NCBI GenBank assembly: GCA_025716855.1
Contig: JAIXMQ010000009.1
Span: forward strand, 526,001 to 590,000
Direction of reading: 5' to 3'
From: Pilaira anomala
Taxonomy: Eukaryota > Mucoromycota > Mucoromycetes > Mucorales > Mucoraceae
DNA: 64,000 nucleotides
The notes beneath the pieces were generated by a model, which worked only from the letters and a program-made list of their open reading frames with translations, was not told the origin of the DNA and did not search any database. Position 1 is the first letter of the stretch, and each line of letters begins with the position of its first letter. A program made the translations under genes and the position numbers. This document shows positions 37,207 to 48,324 of the stretch, in pieces.

Positions 37207-37460
37207 TGACAAGGGATAAATAGTTTTAAGAATTGAATAACTTTAAAACCTGCATAATGCATGTTGTCAGTGGTAAGATGTATTTATAGCTCTAATAGCT
37301 TTATCACAAAGAAGAGGTTCATTGTCTAATAAATCTCAATAGCGAATACTCTTTTTTTTTTGCAGATTACATGTATTTAATAGAGAGAGTTATCCGTCTA
37401 AACCCATTAGTGGTGAGGTAGCCGTCAGCGATTGAAAAAAAAAGGTGCGCGTATACTTCT
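37207..37460. repeat. Dispersed repeat copy A (matches 62823-63090)
   Basis: Shares a long run of words in order with 62823-63090: GACAAG, AATAACTTT, GTCAGTGGTAAG, GCTCTAATA, CTTTATCACAA, AATAAATCTCAATAG, ATTGCATGTATTT-like text, GTGGTGAGGT, CGTCAGCGA and GGTGCGC. Apparent identity is about 75-80% by eye. It is non-coding, in an otherwise unremarkable spacer. Confidence 0.75.
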
Positions 37461-37909
37461 TCTTTGTAAACTCTTTACCAAATAACTACTGTATGAAGCT
37501 TTAAAATGAAAAAGTCCATTTCTCGCTATTTATCGAAAAACGTTTATAACGCAGAATAGAAGTCGGGGAAAAGAGTAGTAAAAAAAAAGGTAGTAAAATC
37601 ACGGATGACTTTTATCCGGATTTATAAAAAGTATAACCAAGCACATTGTCACGTGAATAAGGTTTTTTATAACTTTTGCATGAAATACATCATTACATCA
37701 CATGGCATACAGGCAGGTTTTTTTTCTCATACGCCAGACAAACAGGGGGGGGGTTTGTTATAAATAATCTTTTTTTTTATTTTGTTCTTTTCTTTCACCT
37801 TCTTCTCTTTACATATATTCCTTCCTTACCGCTACATTTTTAATCTCTTCTTTTGTCACACTCCTTATCTAAAGAAGAGATTGTTCCAAGAAAAAAAAAC
37901 TGCGTAAAA

Positions 37910-38000
37910 CATGCTGTTATCAATAGTAAGTCTAATAATTTCATCAAAAAATAAATGATTCATTTTGTCTAATAAATCTCAAATAGAAAATGATCCTTTT
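37910..38000. repeat. Dispersed repeat copy C, truncated
   Basis: A shorter, diverged version of the same repeat: ATGCTGTTATCAATAGTAAG, then TTTCATCA, GATTCATTTTGTC and TAATAAATCTCAAATAG. It aligns with the middle part of the copies at 37207 and 62823. Confidence 0.5.
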
Positions 38001-38175
38001 TTCTTTCTTGTCCAAAGTAAAAAAAGAACAAGTATTATACTTGTTTTTTCTTTAAAAAAAACTGTAAAGCACTACCCAGCGCCCGCAGAATAGCATATGG
38101 GATTTAAAAATTGTAAGAAGCGTAAAGCATGCACTGACAACCTGAAAATACAATTCTGAAGAAATGGAGATACAT

Positions 38176-38270
38176 TTAGGCTATTCTCAAATTGCTCTCA
38201 AGTTTCCTCAAGTTTTCACAGAAAATGTGTCAAACTCTGAACTTGAGATGAGGGCATGAGAATAGCCTTA
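38176..38270. mobile_element. Small 95-bp inverted-repeat element (MITE-like)
   Basis: TTAGGCTATTCTCA at the left end and TGAGAATAGCCTTA at the right end are inverted repeats (13 of 14). The inner parts also pair partly (CTCAAG near the left, CTTGAG near the right). No clear target duplication was found. Confidence 0.45.
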
Positions 38271-39124
38271 ATAAGGTAAAAGTGAAATAACACATATGTT
38301 AACTACCAGGTACTAGATTCAGTTTTGGCTAATATATATTATTTGTAGGTTTATCAATTCGCAGTGTTAATGCACACCCTAAGCGGGAATATGTATTAAA
38401 ATATGATAATAACACACTCCTTAGCGGATTCCGACTTCCATGGCCACCGTCCTGCTGTCTAGATGGACTAACACCTTTTGTGGTGTCTGATGAGCGTGTA
38501 TTCCGGCACCTTAACTTTCCGTTCGGTTCATCCCGCATCGCCAGTTCTGCTTACCAAAGGACAAACAAAATGGGAAAGCGATTTCGATTTAACTCCCGAA
38601 ACATCACGTTTATCTCCACTATTCCCAAGACTAAAAGAGTTCCGAAATAAATCATTAGTAGGAACAAAATACAGCAAGAATTTGACTGACACAAGAATAT
38701 TGTAAGCTAAAATCTGTTACTGAATTGAAAATTTTACATATTATTAAAACAAGTTTATAGGTCGTTATCATTCATATTTCCTCACGGCCATAGGCCAAAA
38801 GAAAAAAACCTTTGCGAATACATCAATGGAGAATATTGTCTCCCAGATTGTTTAGCCTCTACCATTGCACCACCTCCATCTGCCCAAACGACTTTTGAAT
38901 TACTATTAAAAATTCATCAGGTAAAATCAGAAAGAAGAATAGTCATTAATAAGTTACTAATAAGTATACAAGATTAGAATATAGAAATTGAAAGTAACCA
39001 ACCAGAACCCCCAAGTCTAGTTAAAGATGTGTTAATTGGGTTCAATAATCGCCTTAAGCAATGGAACACCTCACCATCAATGACTGAGAATCAATTTTCT
39101 GAACAAGCTGTATTCCCATTGTTA

Positions 39125-39409
39125 CAGTGGGCGCTCGATTTAGTGCCAAAATAAAAACGAAGATTTTGTGGCACTATATCGAATTTGGCACTAAATAGAA
39201 TTTTTCGGTGTTAGAATATGTCAAATCAACAGCCACATGGGTCTGTAGGTGTGATACCTGTAATGCTATTTCAGCGAGAAAATTTGGGCACTACACAGAA
39301 TAATGCCAATAGTGCTATTCAGCTGGTGTTTTTTTTTTATTTTCGAAAAATTGTGGCACTAAATCGTGAATGGCATTAAATTGGGCGGCACTAAATCGAG
39401 CCCCCACTG
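39125..39409. mobile_element. MITE 1, TA-flanked, Tc1/mariner-like termini
   Basis: 285 bp with terminal inverted repeats CAGTGGGCGCTCGATTTAGT at the left and the reverse complement of CAGTGGGGGCTCGATTTAGT at the right (one mismatch in the first 23). TA flanks both ends (39123-39124 and 39410-39411). Inside, GGCACTAAATCG-type words recur on both strands. Non-coding. Termini and TA target fit a Tc1/mariner-superfamily MITE. Confidence 0.85.
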
Positions 39410-40092
39410 TATTACCAGCATTTTTATTTAAGCAAGAGTACGAGATTTCCAAGTATGTAATTGCAGATTGTTAATAGTAATATTCAGAAAGTTAATCTTG
39501 TCATTTTCATATACTACATATAGGTACGATAAGACGATGATCTGTGGCTCCTCATATAAGCCTGACTTATTGATAATGCTCAACCTCCCGAACAAAAAAC
39601 AAGTTGATTTCTTTACTTGCGAAGTAAAAAAACCGTTTGGAAACTTGTCAAATCAGCTAGAATCTGATTATGTTAAAATCCATAAAGAAATGAAACTTCT
39701 TATTGATACTCAAATCGATCTTGGTGTTCAACACCCTATTGCGTATTCATTGTTAGTAGAAGGTTAGTAGTCTTGATATAAAATGTTACTATAACTGCCC
39801 CTTTGAATCATCAACTTTTAAATTAATAATATATACACTTATACACAGGATACGACCTCACACTGTTCAAAATGGAGCTAGAGTATGATGGGGAGGAGTA
39901 TCGATCTAAAATTGCTGGAAAATGCCGTACTGTCAGAGATCGCGAGGATTCGTTACTCTTGTACCACGGAATAAGTTTGATGGTATATTTGGAGGTAAAA
40001 AAGAATATATTTATATAAAACATCAAATAGAAAAATATCTTACAATTTTATTCTAAACATAGAATGAACTGGCCAAGTTGAAACACGAAATA

Positions 40093-40263
40093 TACCCGCT
40101 CTATTTAAGGCTGCAAAAAATTTCAGGCTTCTGTGGCCTTAAATCGTGTCATAGCCTTATTTCTGACTTGGTAAAATTAAATATAGCCAAAATTTTCAGA
40201 AAATTGCGGCCTTATATCGGAACAGCCTTAAATCGAACGGCCTTAAATAGAGCGGGTACAGTA
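40093..40263. mobile_element. MITE 2, inserted in frame in the last exon
   Basis: About 170 bp with inverted ends TACCCGCTCTATTTAAGGC and GGCCTTAAATAGAGCGGGTA. The paralogue at 50336-50545 runs GAAATATTTAATGAAG straight through where this copy is interrupted, which fixes the insertion at GAAATA|TTTAATG. The insert is 171 bp (57 codons) and has no stop in the gene's frame. Words of the form GGCCTTAAATCG recur inside, parallel to MITE 1. Confidence 0.85.
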
Positions 40264-40500
40264 TTTAATGAAGTCAGAGACCAAAATAATCGTAAATCAC
40301 CGGCTTTAAAATACAAAAGACCATTATTCGGTAAACCAATCAAAGTCGACCTAAAGAGCATCACCACGGCCATCGTAAAACAGTAAACGTATTTTTTATT
40401 TGTTTATATGGATTTTTTATTTGTTTATATGGAGAGTTTATTAGTGAAAAATTAAATATTCACAGCTGTGTTTTGGGTTTTATATTGTGAAGTATGGTTG

Positions 40501-41165
40501 CTTTTTTTTTTTTTTTTTTTTTTTTTTGTACAGAATAATATCATTAAGAGACTAGTCTGTTGAAACGTGAGGAAGAGGAGCACGAGAAATGCCTTTGGAA
40601 ATAAAAGACTCTTGGCGCATTTGGAAAACTTTTGCCGTAGCTAGTGAGATCACAGTGTTGGATACAAAGGGAGTGTTATTGAAAACGAAAGCCCAGTGAG
40701 AACGCCATAAAGCTTCAAGTGTAACTGCTACAACGAGAATAGCCGAGAATTCAAATGATTGAGAGGTTTGAGGAGGAGCACTTAAGGCATATACAGCCAC
40801 CAGTAGTTGATCCAGTGATACACGAGGAACTGAAGGGTCGATAAAGGTATGCCACATGTATTGCCAGGCTTGAAGTTTAGCAGGACAAAGAAAAGGAAAT
40901 GTGGTATAGATTCTACAGGGTCAGAACAGATAGGACAGGCTGGATATGGAAAATGAACTGGAATCAGACGATGTAATAAAGATTTATGAGGAATTTTTTT
41001 TGTGAAGAATCCGGTACCAGAAGTTTCGACAGGAACGAGTGATAGGTAACTTCCAAAATTTTGACCATGAAGTAGACAGTTTTGGGGAGAAGGGAGGTGG
41101 TAAAAGTAAAGTTGAATTAACTGGCAACGTGGTAGATAATATGCGATAACATTTAGTATTAAAAT
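40501..41165 (-). mobile_element. 3' end of a non-LTR retrotransposon (LINE), with poly(A)
   Basis: On the minus strand an open frame (40857-40552) reads MWHTFIDPSVPRVSLDQLL and WRSHWAFVFNN. Upstream, with frameshifts, come CRNFWYRILHKK and CPICSDPVES, the zinc-binding C-terminal region of Tad/I-type LINE reverse-transcriptase proteins. The element ends at 40501-40527 in a run of about 27 T (+ strand), its poly(A) tail. The 5' part is missing; sequence up to 41281 is degraded and then meets the left end of the 6.6-kb DNA transposon. Confidence 0.72.
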
Positions 41166-41628
41166 GTGGGCATTATTTAGGGGTTACCAGGACACATTCC
41201 AGAAAAGGATCGAGATCAATTGAGCAATGATCACTGACTGGCGAGAATGGATGTTGACCAAAACGAGCAAAAGTAGCTGGGATAACGTGCGATCGGACTT
41301 AAATAGTCCAAATATTTCTACTTTTTTGATACTTTATAGCTAACCCAAAAATAAAGATATCTTAAATCTGCTGTCCAGTTATTGTAGATAAACGTATCAT
41401 AAACAATAAATAGACAAAAGTTTACTCAAATAATTATAAATATATATATTTTTTTTTACACTTTCAAACTGTATAGGTATTCCAACGTTTTTATGACGTA
41501 AAAATAAAATAATGCATTATAAGCCATGTGTGACCTTAATAGATCATGCAGTAATAATCAATGGATCAGGGCACAACACAACATTTTTTTTTCTCCTTTT
41601 TCAAAAAAAAAATATAATAATAATCTAT

Positions 41629-42283
41629 ATGGGTCGTCCTAGCAAACAAAAATTAGCTAATAGAAACAGAGTACGAAGTGAAAGTGGTAATAAAATTATC
41701 TCTGGAGCTAAGGTAGATGAAGTTGAGCAAGCACCTCAAGAAGACTGGCAATGTGGGAAGAAGATACCAACGAACTTCTTGAAAATGTTAGAAAAAATAG
41801 CTCCGCTACAAAGTTAAAGCCTTTGGATATCAGTGATATCCTTCGTGATGATGGCTCATCACATAAGAGACCAAGAGGTGGACATTACTCGAAGTCCTCG
41901 GATTATTATACTCTTTACAGAAAAAGAAAAGCAGCTAATAGTGTTAAACCTGCTGCTAAGTTGGAGAACTATGGATTTTTTTCTGCTCAAAAAGAATCAA
42001 CTGTTGAGGAAAAAGAAGAAAAGTTGACTCGCAACAAACAAGAGTTACTCAAAATTAAAAGCGTGTATGAAAAATTGTGCAACTTAATGCAGCCCACTAT
42101 GAATCAAAAAGACAAAAAAATCCAAGTGTGTTGTTATAATTGAGCTAGACATTTAGCAATCAAGCTTTATTTCAAGAAAAGGTCGGAAGGTAAAAATAAA
42201 GGTGAATCAGCCCAGGAAGCAGCGAATTTCTTCTGGCCAAATTGCTCCAAATTCTATAGACACAAAGTAACTAGATTTTTATA
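41629..42283 (+). pseudogene. DDE transposase, N-terminal part, degraded
   Basis: Starts MGRPSKQKLANRNRVRSESG. The frame shifts by one base near 41745-41755 (continuing WEEDTNELLENVRKNSSATK) and meets an in-frame TGA at 42141-42143, after which FFWPNCSKFYRHKV still reads as protein. A coiled, Lys/Glu-rich part lies at about 41990-42090. It is the 5' half of the gene whose 3' half begins at 46055. Confidence 0.6.
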
Positions 42284-42830
42284 AATATCATTCACTAGCT
42301 ATGTACATTGCTATAATTGTTACATATTTTTCTTTATCCTTGAGGACATGCAATTTTTCTTAATCAAAAATAAAGCAGCCATATCAGCTTAACTAACTAA
42401 TACAATTGCATTAAAACTTTTGGTGGTCAATATGCCAAGGTAATAGTTATAATTCTTGATATAGTTAAATCTGCCTCTTTCACTTTTAATTTATGGTGAA
42501 AAAATTTTTTTAAAGGAAGAGAACTTTTGATACTACCATTCTATTATGACAGTAAAGCCCTACGCTACACTACCTGTGTTTACTGGCCTTAATTAGTCTT
42601 TTTGATAAAGAAAAACGAGGTATTGTAGACATGATTTTTTTTGTTGTAGCAAAAAAAAACATTGAGCCAATCAAATCATCGGAAAAGGGGAACGAAATAT
42701 ATTTTAGTAGTTTTTAAAAACAATAAGTACGAAAAAACCCACCTTGAGAAAAGACTTACGGAATTCAAATTTTCTCAAATGTGACAGCGAGATCAGGGAG
42801 TGTTTAACTTTATCCAGCTACTGTATAGCC

Positions 42831-45735
42831 TAAACACTCCCTGTCGGGGGAAGAAATCAGTGATAACTGTTCGGGAAGGTTTATTGTTATTGTTACTGAT
42901 ATTGCTGTTGAAAAGCTATAGACTTAACAGAGCCAATTGTTAGGGAAGAGCAAATGTCATGAGAGCTAAAGCCTTGTAAACTTTCAATCAATCCCAAAAA
43001 AAAAGTTTTTTTTTCTTTGTTACAGGGAAAAAAAATAAGCCAATCAAATCATCGGAAAAAGGGGAAAAAGTGAATTTTTAGGTAAAAATCAGCAGGTCCC
43101 GACCTCCTTTGGATTTTTTCAAGTGTTTTAAATGTGGATATATCTCGGGATTATAAGAATTTTAGAGCAAAGATATTGAATGATTTCTAATATAAAATTT
43201 GACGCTCTTTCGAATGGTGTAAAAATCAAAGTAGAGTAATTGTAAAGATTAATGTGTATTGTGAAAAAGTCAAATTACGGTTTTTGTTAGGGCAGGTATA
43301 CTTTTCATATCTAAAGTTATGAATCCAAATACATGAAAAAATGCGTCTTTAAATTCTGCATCGACTGTATATCATGTTGTATATTAGAATAATTGATTTA
43401 AGATGACTTTAATTTGACAAGAAAGAAAATTTTGTCCATATCTCGATTTTTTTTTCCATTTTAGGGGTAAAAAACGGGGCGTCCATAGGGGGTTGTAGTG
43501 TATGTAGTCTACTTTCATAGGGTGTGTAACGTTCCACACTGCTTAAATCCCTATATACACCCCGTTTGTTTTTTCCTTTAAAAATGTAAAGATATTGACA
43601 AAATTTTCTTTCTTGTCAAATTAAAGTCATCTTAAATCAAGTATTCTAATATACAATGTGATATACAGTCGATACAGAATTTGATGGCACATCTGTCTAT
43701 AGATTTAAAATGATATGTCTAGAAGCATAAAATATACTTGCCCTAAACAAAGACTGTAAATTCGACTTTCTTAAAAATACAATAATAGCCATTAATCTTT
43801 ATAATTACTTTACTTTGATTTCCACTTCATTCTAAATAGCCTCAAATTTTATACTAGAAACTATTCAATAGCTTTCCTCTAAAAGCTTTATAATACCAAC
43901 ATATATTATCCACATTTATGTAAACATTCAAAAAAATCAAAAAAGCTCGGGAAACAGTTTTTGCTAGAGAAAGTATATTTTTTATATATAAAAAAATATA
44001 TCTTTGTATAAAGATATCTTTCCATATAAATTTAGAATTTTCTGGATATAGTATTGTATAATAAAATAGTTAATATTGAAGGAATTTACTTTGACATGAA
44101 AGATTTCTAGGGCTTAAAATTTAAGCTGTGTTTAGTTAATTTAGAGTGGTGGGTGACTCACTCACCAATAAGCGCGCCTCATATAAACTACACACACCAC
44201 ATATTTAAGCCCAGAAAACCTTTCATGTCAAAGTAAAGTCCTTCAATATTAACTATTTTATTATACAGTACTATATCCAGAAAATTTTAAATTTAGATGG
44301 GCAGATGATTGACTATTAAGATATAGTTTTTTATATGTAAAAAATATACTTTCTCTAACAAAAACTGTTTTCCTTACATGCACTACAAATGGAGAGTGCA
44401 TGTAGCATGGTCTACATACACCTCGTTTTTCGGTCCCAGAAATCAAAATTTTGACAAAAAATACCTTCTTGTCAAAGTAACGTCCCTCTAAATCAGCTAT
44501 TTCATTAAACAATATGATATACAGAAAGTGCAGAATTTGAAGGCGCATCTTTCTATATGATTTGATTTATATCATTGGAAACAGAAAATATACTTGCCCT
44601 AACAAAAACTGCAAACCGTTTTATCACAATAACCATTAATATTTGTAATTATTTTATTTTGATTTTTACATCATTCGAAAGAGTGCAAAATTCTGTATTT
44701 ACCGTTAAAAGAACAAGCGTTGAACCCTTTTTAATGTAAAGATACATCTACCTTTCTGATTTTTGAAAAAATCCATAGGGGGGGACTAGCAAATTTTTCT
44801 AAAAAATGGAATTTTTTTCACAGCTTAAAAAAAATAAAAATTAGAAATGCAGATATATCTTTGTATTTAAATGGTTTTAAAGTTTAGCTTTTTATTGATG
44901 TCTAAGGTAGAATTTGACGCTCTTTCGAATGATGTAAGAATAAAAGTAACATAATTAGAAAGTTTAATAGTCATTGCGAGAAAGCACAGATTCTATTAGG
45001 GCATGTATATTTTCTATATACAAGATAATAAATCTAAATGCATAGAAATTTTAGTTTTTAAATTCTACATCTTTGGAATATAACATTGCCTAACAAAATA
45101 TGTCTGTATCCTGATTTGGTTTTTTTCCTGTTTTTGGACCTAAAAATTGAGATTTGGGACCAAATTTCTTTCTTTTCAAATTAAAGTCTTTTATTTTACC
45201 TATTCTATTATACAGTATAATATACAATCGATGCAGAATTTAAAGGCGCATCTTTCTATTGATTTAGAATTATTATTTTGTATGTAGAAAATATACTTGC
45301 CCTAACAAAAACCGTAATTTTACTTTCTTATAATAATCTTTAATCTTTATAATTACTCTACTTTGATTTTTACACCATTCGAAAGAGCGTCAAATTCTAT
45401 ATTAGAAACCATTCAATAGCTTTGCTCTACAATTCTTATAATCCCAACATATATCCACATTTAAAACTCTTGAAAAAATCCAAAGGTCGGGACCTGCGGA
45501 TTTTTACCTTTTTCCCCTTTTTCCGATGATTTGATTGGCTCAAAAAAAATTCATTGTAGCAAAGAAAAAAACTTTTTTTTTTTTTTTTTTTTTTGGCTTT
45601 AGCTCTCATGACATTTACTCTTCCCTAACAATTGGCTCTGTTAAGTCTATCACTGTTCAACAACAATAACAGTAACAGTAACAATAAACCTTCCTGAACA
45701 GTTATCACTGATTTCCACCGACAGGGAGCATTTAG
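42831..45735. mobile_element. 2.9-kb foldback element built of inverted about 400-bp units
   Basis: The left end (42831: TAAACACTCCCTGTCGG) and right end (45735: CCGACAGGGAGCATTTA) open long inverted arms of about 550-600 bp. Marker words are ATCAGTGATAACTGTT / AACAGTTATCACTGAT and GCCAATCAAATCATCGGAAA and its complement. Between the arms the sequence is a chain of further palindromes, with centres near 43530 and 44150. Each repeats ACTTTGACATGAAAG, CCCTAACAAAAACTG and GAATTTAAAGGCGCATCT-type words. No coding sequence is seen, so it is non-autonomous. Confidence 0.75.
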
Positions 45736-46054
45736 CGTGTAAGTATAACTTGTTTATTTATAAAAAAAAAAAATTGTTAATCTAATCCTTTGTGTATTAA
45801 TATCACCCTTTTTCTTTTCAATTAAACACAATTTGGAAACTATTTTTGTTACTAGTTTTCATTTTTTTATTCTGTATTTTTATTCTGTTGAGTATAATCA
45901 TAAATCATTTGTTTTGTCTTTGAACGGAATTTTCCTCCAATATAGTTTGTTACCATTAATTCCTAATAAAAGTGTACAATGAAAACCACATTTTACCATT
46001 TTATTTCAGAGTGTTTCTCGAGTTTATTTGTAACATATATATATATATATAACT

Positions 46055-47550
46055 AGTCATCAAGTGGGCAACTGAATATCTTAAGAATGAAGTTTTATCT
46101 GATCACTCTCAAGGTATTCATGTTAAAAGAGTATCTTTTTTAAGCGATAATGACGTGAAGATGAAGATTTTGGAGAAGGTTAAAAAAACTCAACCCAAGT
46201 ATCGCAGCCTTGATAAAATCATGGAGTTTATCAATGAAGATATTGTACCCTCACTTCTTGGTGTTAAAACAGGTGCCACTGTTGGAAAAACAACATTAGC
46301 CAAGTATCTTTACGAATGGGGATACTCATATGTACCGTAAAAAAGAAAAAAACAATTTTTTTTTATGGACATGAAAGAAAAGATGTTGTAGAATATAGAC
46401 AAGAATGGAGCAAGAGAATGCTTCAATACATGGAACGCTCCGAATTCTATGAAGGTGAATTCCAGGATGAAGTAATTAAACCTGTTCTTAAGGAAGGTGA
46501 AAAAAAAATTGTTTTTGTAACTCATGACGAGAGCACCTTTTATGCAAATGATGGAAAAAAGGATTTTTGGCTTTTGGATGGTGAGAACCATATTCGTAAA
46601 AAAGTACCTGGTTCTTCAATTATGGTTAGTAAATTCCAGTGTCCATGTCATGGTACGATGAAGAATGGTCCTGTTTGGCCTTCAAGAAAGCTATTTAAGG
46701 CGGGTGGAGATCGAAAAGGCTGGTGGGATTCTAAAAATATGGTAGAACAGTTAACGGATGAAGTTATCACACTTTTTGAGAAGCTTCATCCCAACTGTAC
46801 TGCCGTATTCTTGTTTGACAACAGTTCTAATCACTCTGCCTTTGCTGATAATGCTCTTGTCGTCAACAGAATGACTTTGAAAGAAAAACCTTGGCCAGTA
46901 TCAAATCAGTATCAATTTCGAGATACAACTGTTGCATTGGCAGATGGTAGAATTCTTCATCAGTCTTTCTATTATGACAAGACCATATCAGCCAGAAGTC
47001 CTAAAGGAAGACCGGTTGTTAAGAAAGTACGATATTTCAAAGGTAATAAAAACAAAAATGAAAAAAAAGTATCTGTCTTTTTTACTAAATATATATTCAA
47101 AAACTTAAACGAATGCGAGATATCTTAGAAGAAAGAGAACAATGGCTAGGCGGAGACATAAATGGAAAGGCATGGAAGGTTAGCTGTGGTAATCCTTTTG
47201 CTGGTGAAAAAAACATTTGTTGTGTGAAACACTTTTTGGAATCACGTCCTGACTTTGTAGCTCAGAAATCAGCTTTACAAGAGACAGTCGAAGATGCTGG
47301 CCACATTTCGAGCTTTACCCCCAAGTATCATTGTGAATGTAACTGGACCGAAATGTATTGGGGTGGTGCCAAACGTGAAGCAAGTTTGCATTGTGACTAT
47401 ACGTTTCGATCATTAGAAGCTAAAATTCCCAGTTTTTTGGATACGGCTGGTGATATCAAAAAGATTCATAGATATTTTCAACGTTGTATGAACTATATTG
47501 AAGCATATAGCCGGTGTGTAGATGGACGTGAAGTAGTAGAAGATGTATAA
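46055..47550 (+). pseudogene. DDE transposase, C-terminal catalytic part
   Basis: Reads WATEYLKNEV, then an HTH-like KKTQPKYRSLDK.., a catalytic region FVTHDESTFYANDGKKDFW (first Asp), AVFLFDNSSNHSAFADNAL (second Asp) and PKYHCECNWTEMYWGGAKREA (Glu). A plausible intron (47042 GT to 47117 AG) joins the two long frames. Frame breaks near 46130 (T run) and 46335-46360 (A and T runs) show decay or homopolymer errors. This DDE family is widespread in fungal genomes. The three acidic residues are still present. Confidence 0.75.
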
Positions 47551-47586
47551 AAATTTGTTTCTAAAAGTTATCTTTCACATAGAAAT

Positions 47587-48105
47587 GTAGCTTTTGAAGC
47601 AGATTTATAAATATATTTTGTAATAAATAAAATTTAATTTTTCAATAACTAACAGTTACAGCACCAAAAAAAAAAGAGCTTAAACTTAACAATGAATAGT
47701 TTTTGACTGAACTTTAATATATTTTTTGGACATTCCCAAGATGAACACCATGAGACGAAAGGAAACTAGGCTTCTTAAAGATAAAAAAAAAAAAAAGACA
47801 TATCGTTTTTCAGAATCACCATTTCGAAAATGAAAATGTTGACATAAAATTAAGATTTGGGCTATTTAAGTCCGATCGCACGTTATGAATCTTATTAATA
47901 GCTATAAACTTTTATAAGAAATTTCGAGTTTTACATACTTCAGCTTCATAAAATCTTGATCCTATATTATTATGAAAAATATCGCGTTTAATAATCTGAT
48001 CTTCAATTGAGCTTTCCAAAAAGAACACTGATGCTGAACGTGAATTGATAAACTTACAAATGATATATTAGCCAAAACTGAATTTAGTACATGGTAATAT
48101 ACATG
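47587..48105. other. End of transposon and short spacer
   Basis: Runs from the transposase stop to the right terminal repeat at 47886 and on to the ORF at 48106. Segment 48019-48109 is an inverted copy (about 80% by eye) of 38286-38372, including TTCAGTTTTGGCTAATATAT. No gene otherwise. Confidence 0.5.
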
Positions 48106-48324
48106 TTATTTTGCTTTTACCTTATTAAATGCATCTTCATTTCTTTTGATTTGTAATTTCAGGTCGTTAGTGCACGCTTTGCGATTTTTACAATTCTTAA
48201 ATGCACTTTCCACTGATGCTTTAGCCTTTTCTTTAGTTAGTAAATCAAATTCTTTTAAGAAATCCGTATCATATTCTTCTTTATGAAGGTTTTCCCATAA
48301 ATGACGAGAGATAGACTTTTTCAT
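48106..48324 (-). CDS. Small ORF, unknown, possibly first exon of a lost gene
   Basis: 72 codons reading MKKSISRHLWENLHKEEYD and a Lys/Glu-rich helical stretch with CKNRKAC. A donor GTAAAA lies near 48119-48124, and an acceptor TTCAG follows within the segment shared with 38286-38372. No downstream exon could be found with confidence. I do not recognise the family. Confidence 0.3.
   Translation of the reverse strand: MKKSISRHLWENLHKEEYDTDFLKEFDLLTKEKAKASVESAFKNCKNRKACTNDLKLQIKRNEDAFNKVKAK

Larger units (their letters stand above)
36909..38489. other. Intergenic with dispersed repeats, no intact gene
   Basis: 1.6 kb between the PPPDE gene and the PD-(D/E)XK-like gene. It holds the repeat copies at 37207-37460 and 37910-38000, a 95-bp inverted-repeat element at 38176-38270, and a segment (38286-38372) that reappears inverted at 48019-48109. 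A G8 run lies near 37745. No coding sequence supported. Confidence 0.6.
38490..40386 (+). pseudogene. PD-(D/E)XK nuclease-like gene carrying two MITE insertions
   Basis: Exons are 38490-38701, 38761-38920, 38978-39452 (interrupted by MITE 1), 39524-39762, 39849-39994 and 40063-40386, all with GT..AG borders. The conserved core PDLLIMLNLP..VDFFTCEVKKP has the D...E-x-K spacing of PD-(D/E)XK enzymes, and LLVEGYDLTLFKMELEYDG follows. Function is unknown; nuclease-like folding is inference. MITE 1 (39125-39409) adds 287 bp with its TA duplication, breaks the frame and brings a stop (TAA at 39152-39154). Skipping it gives a continuous frame ending EYEISK before the next splice. MITE 2 sits in the last exon but stays open. 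A truncated paralogue lies at 50336-50545. There is no ATG further upstream in frame; 38490 is the first. Confidence 0.65.
41282..47886 (+). mobile_element. 6.6-kb DNA transposon with 25-bp perfect TIRs, internally disrupted
   Basis: The left end 41282-41306 (ATAACGTGCGATCGGACTTA...) and the right end 47862-47886 are perfect inverted repeats over 25 bp, extending to about 35 bp with two mismatches. TA occurs symmetrically at the outer edge. Between them lie the N- and C-terminal parts of one DDE transposase (41629-42280 and 46055-47550), split by repeat sequence. Without the 3-4 kb insert the element would be about 3 kb. Confidence 0.82.
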
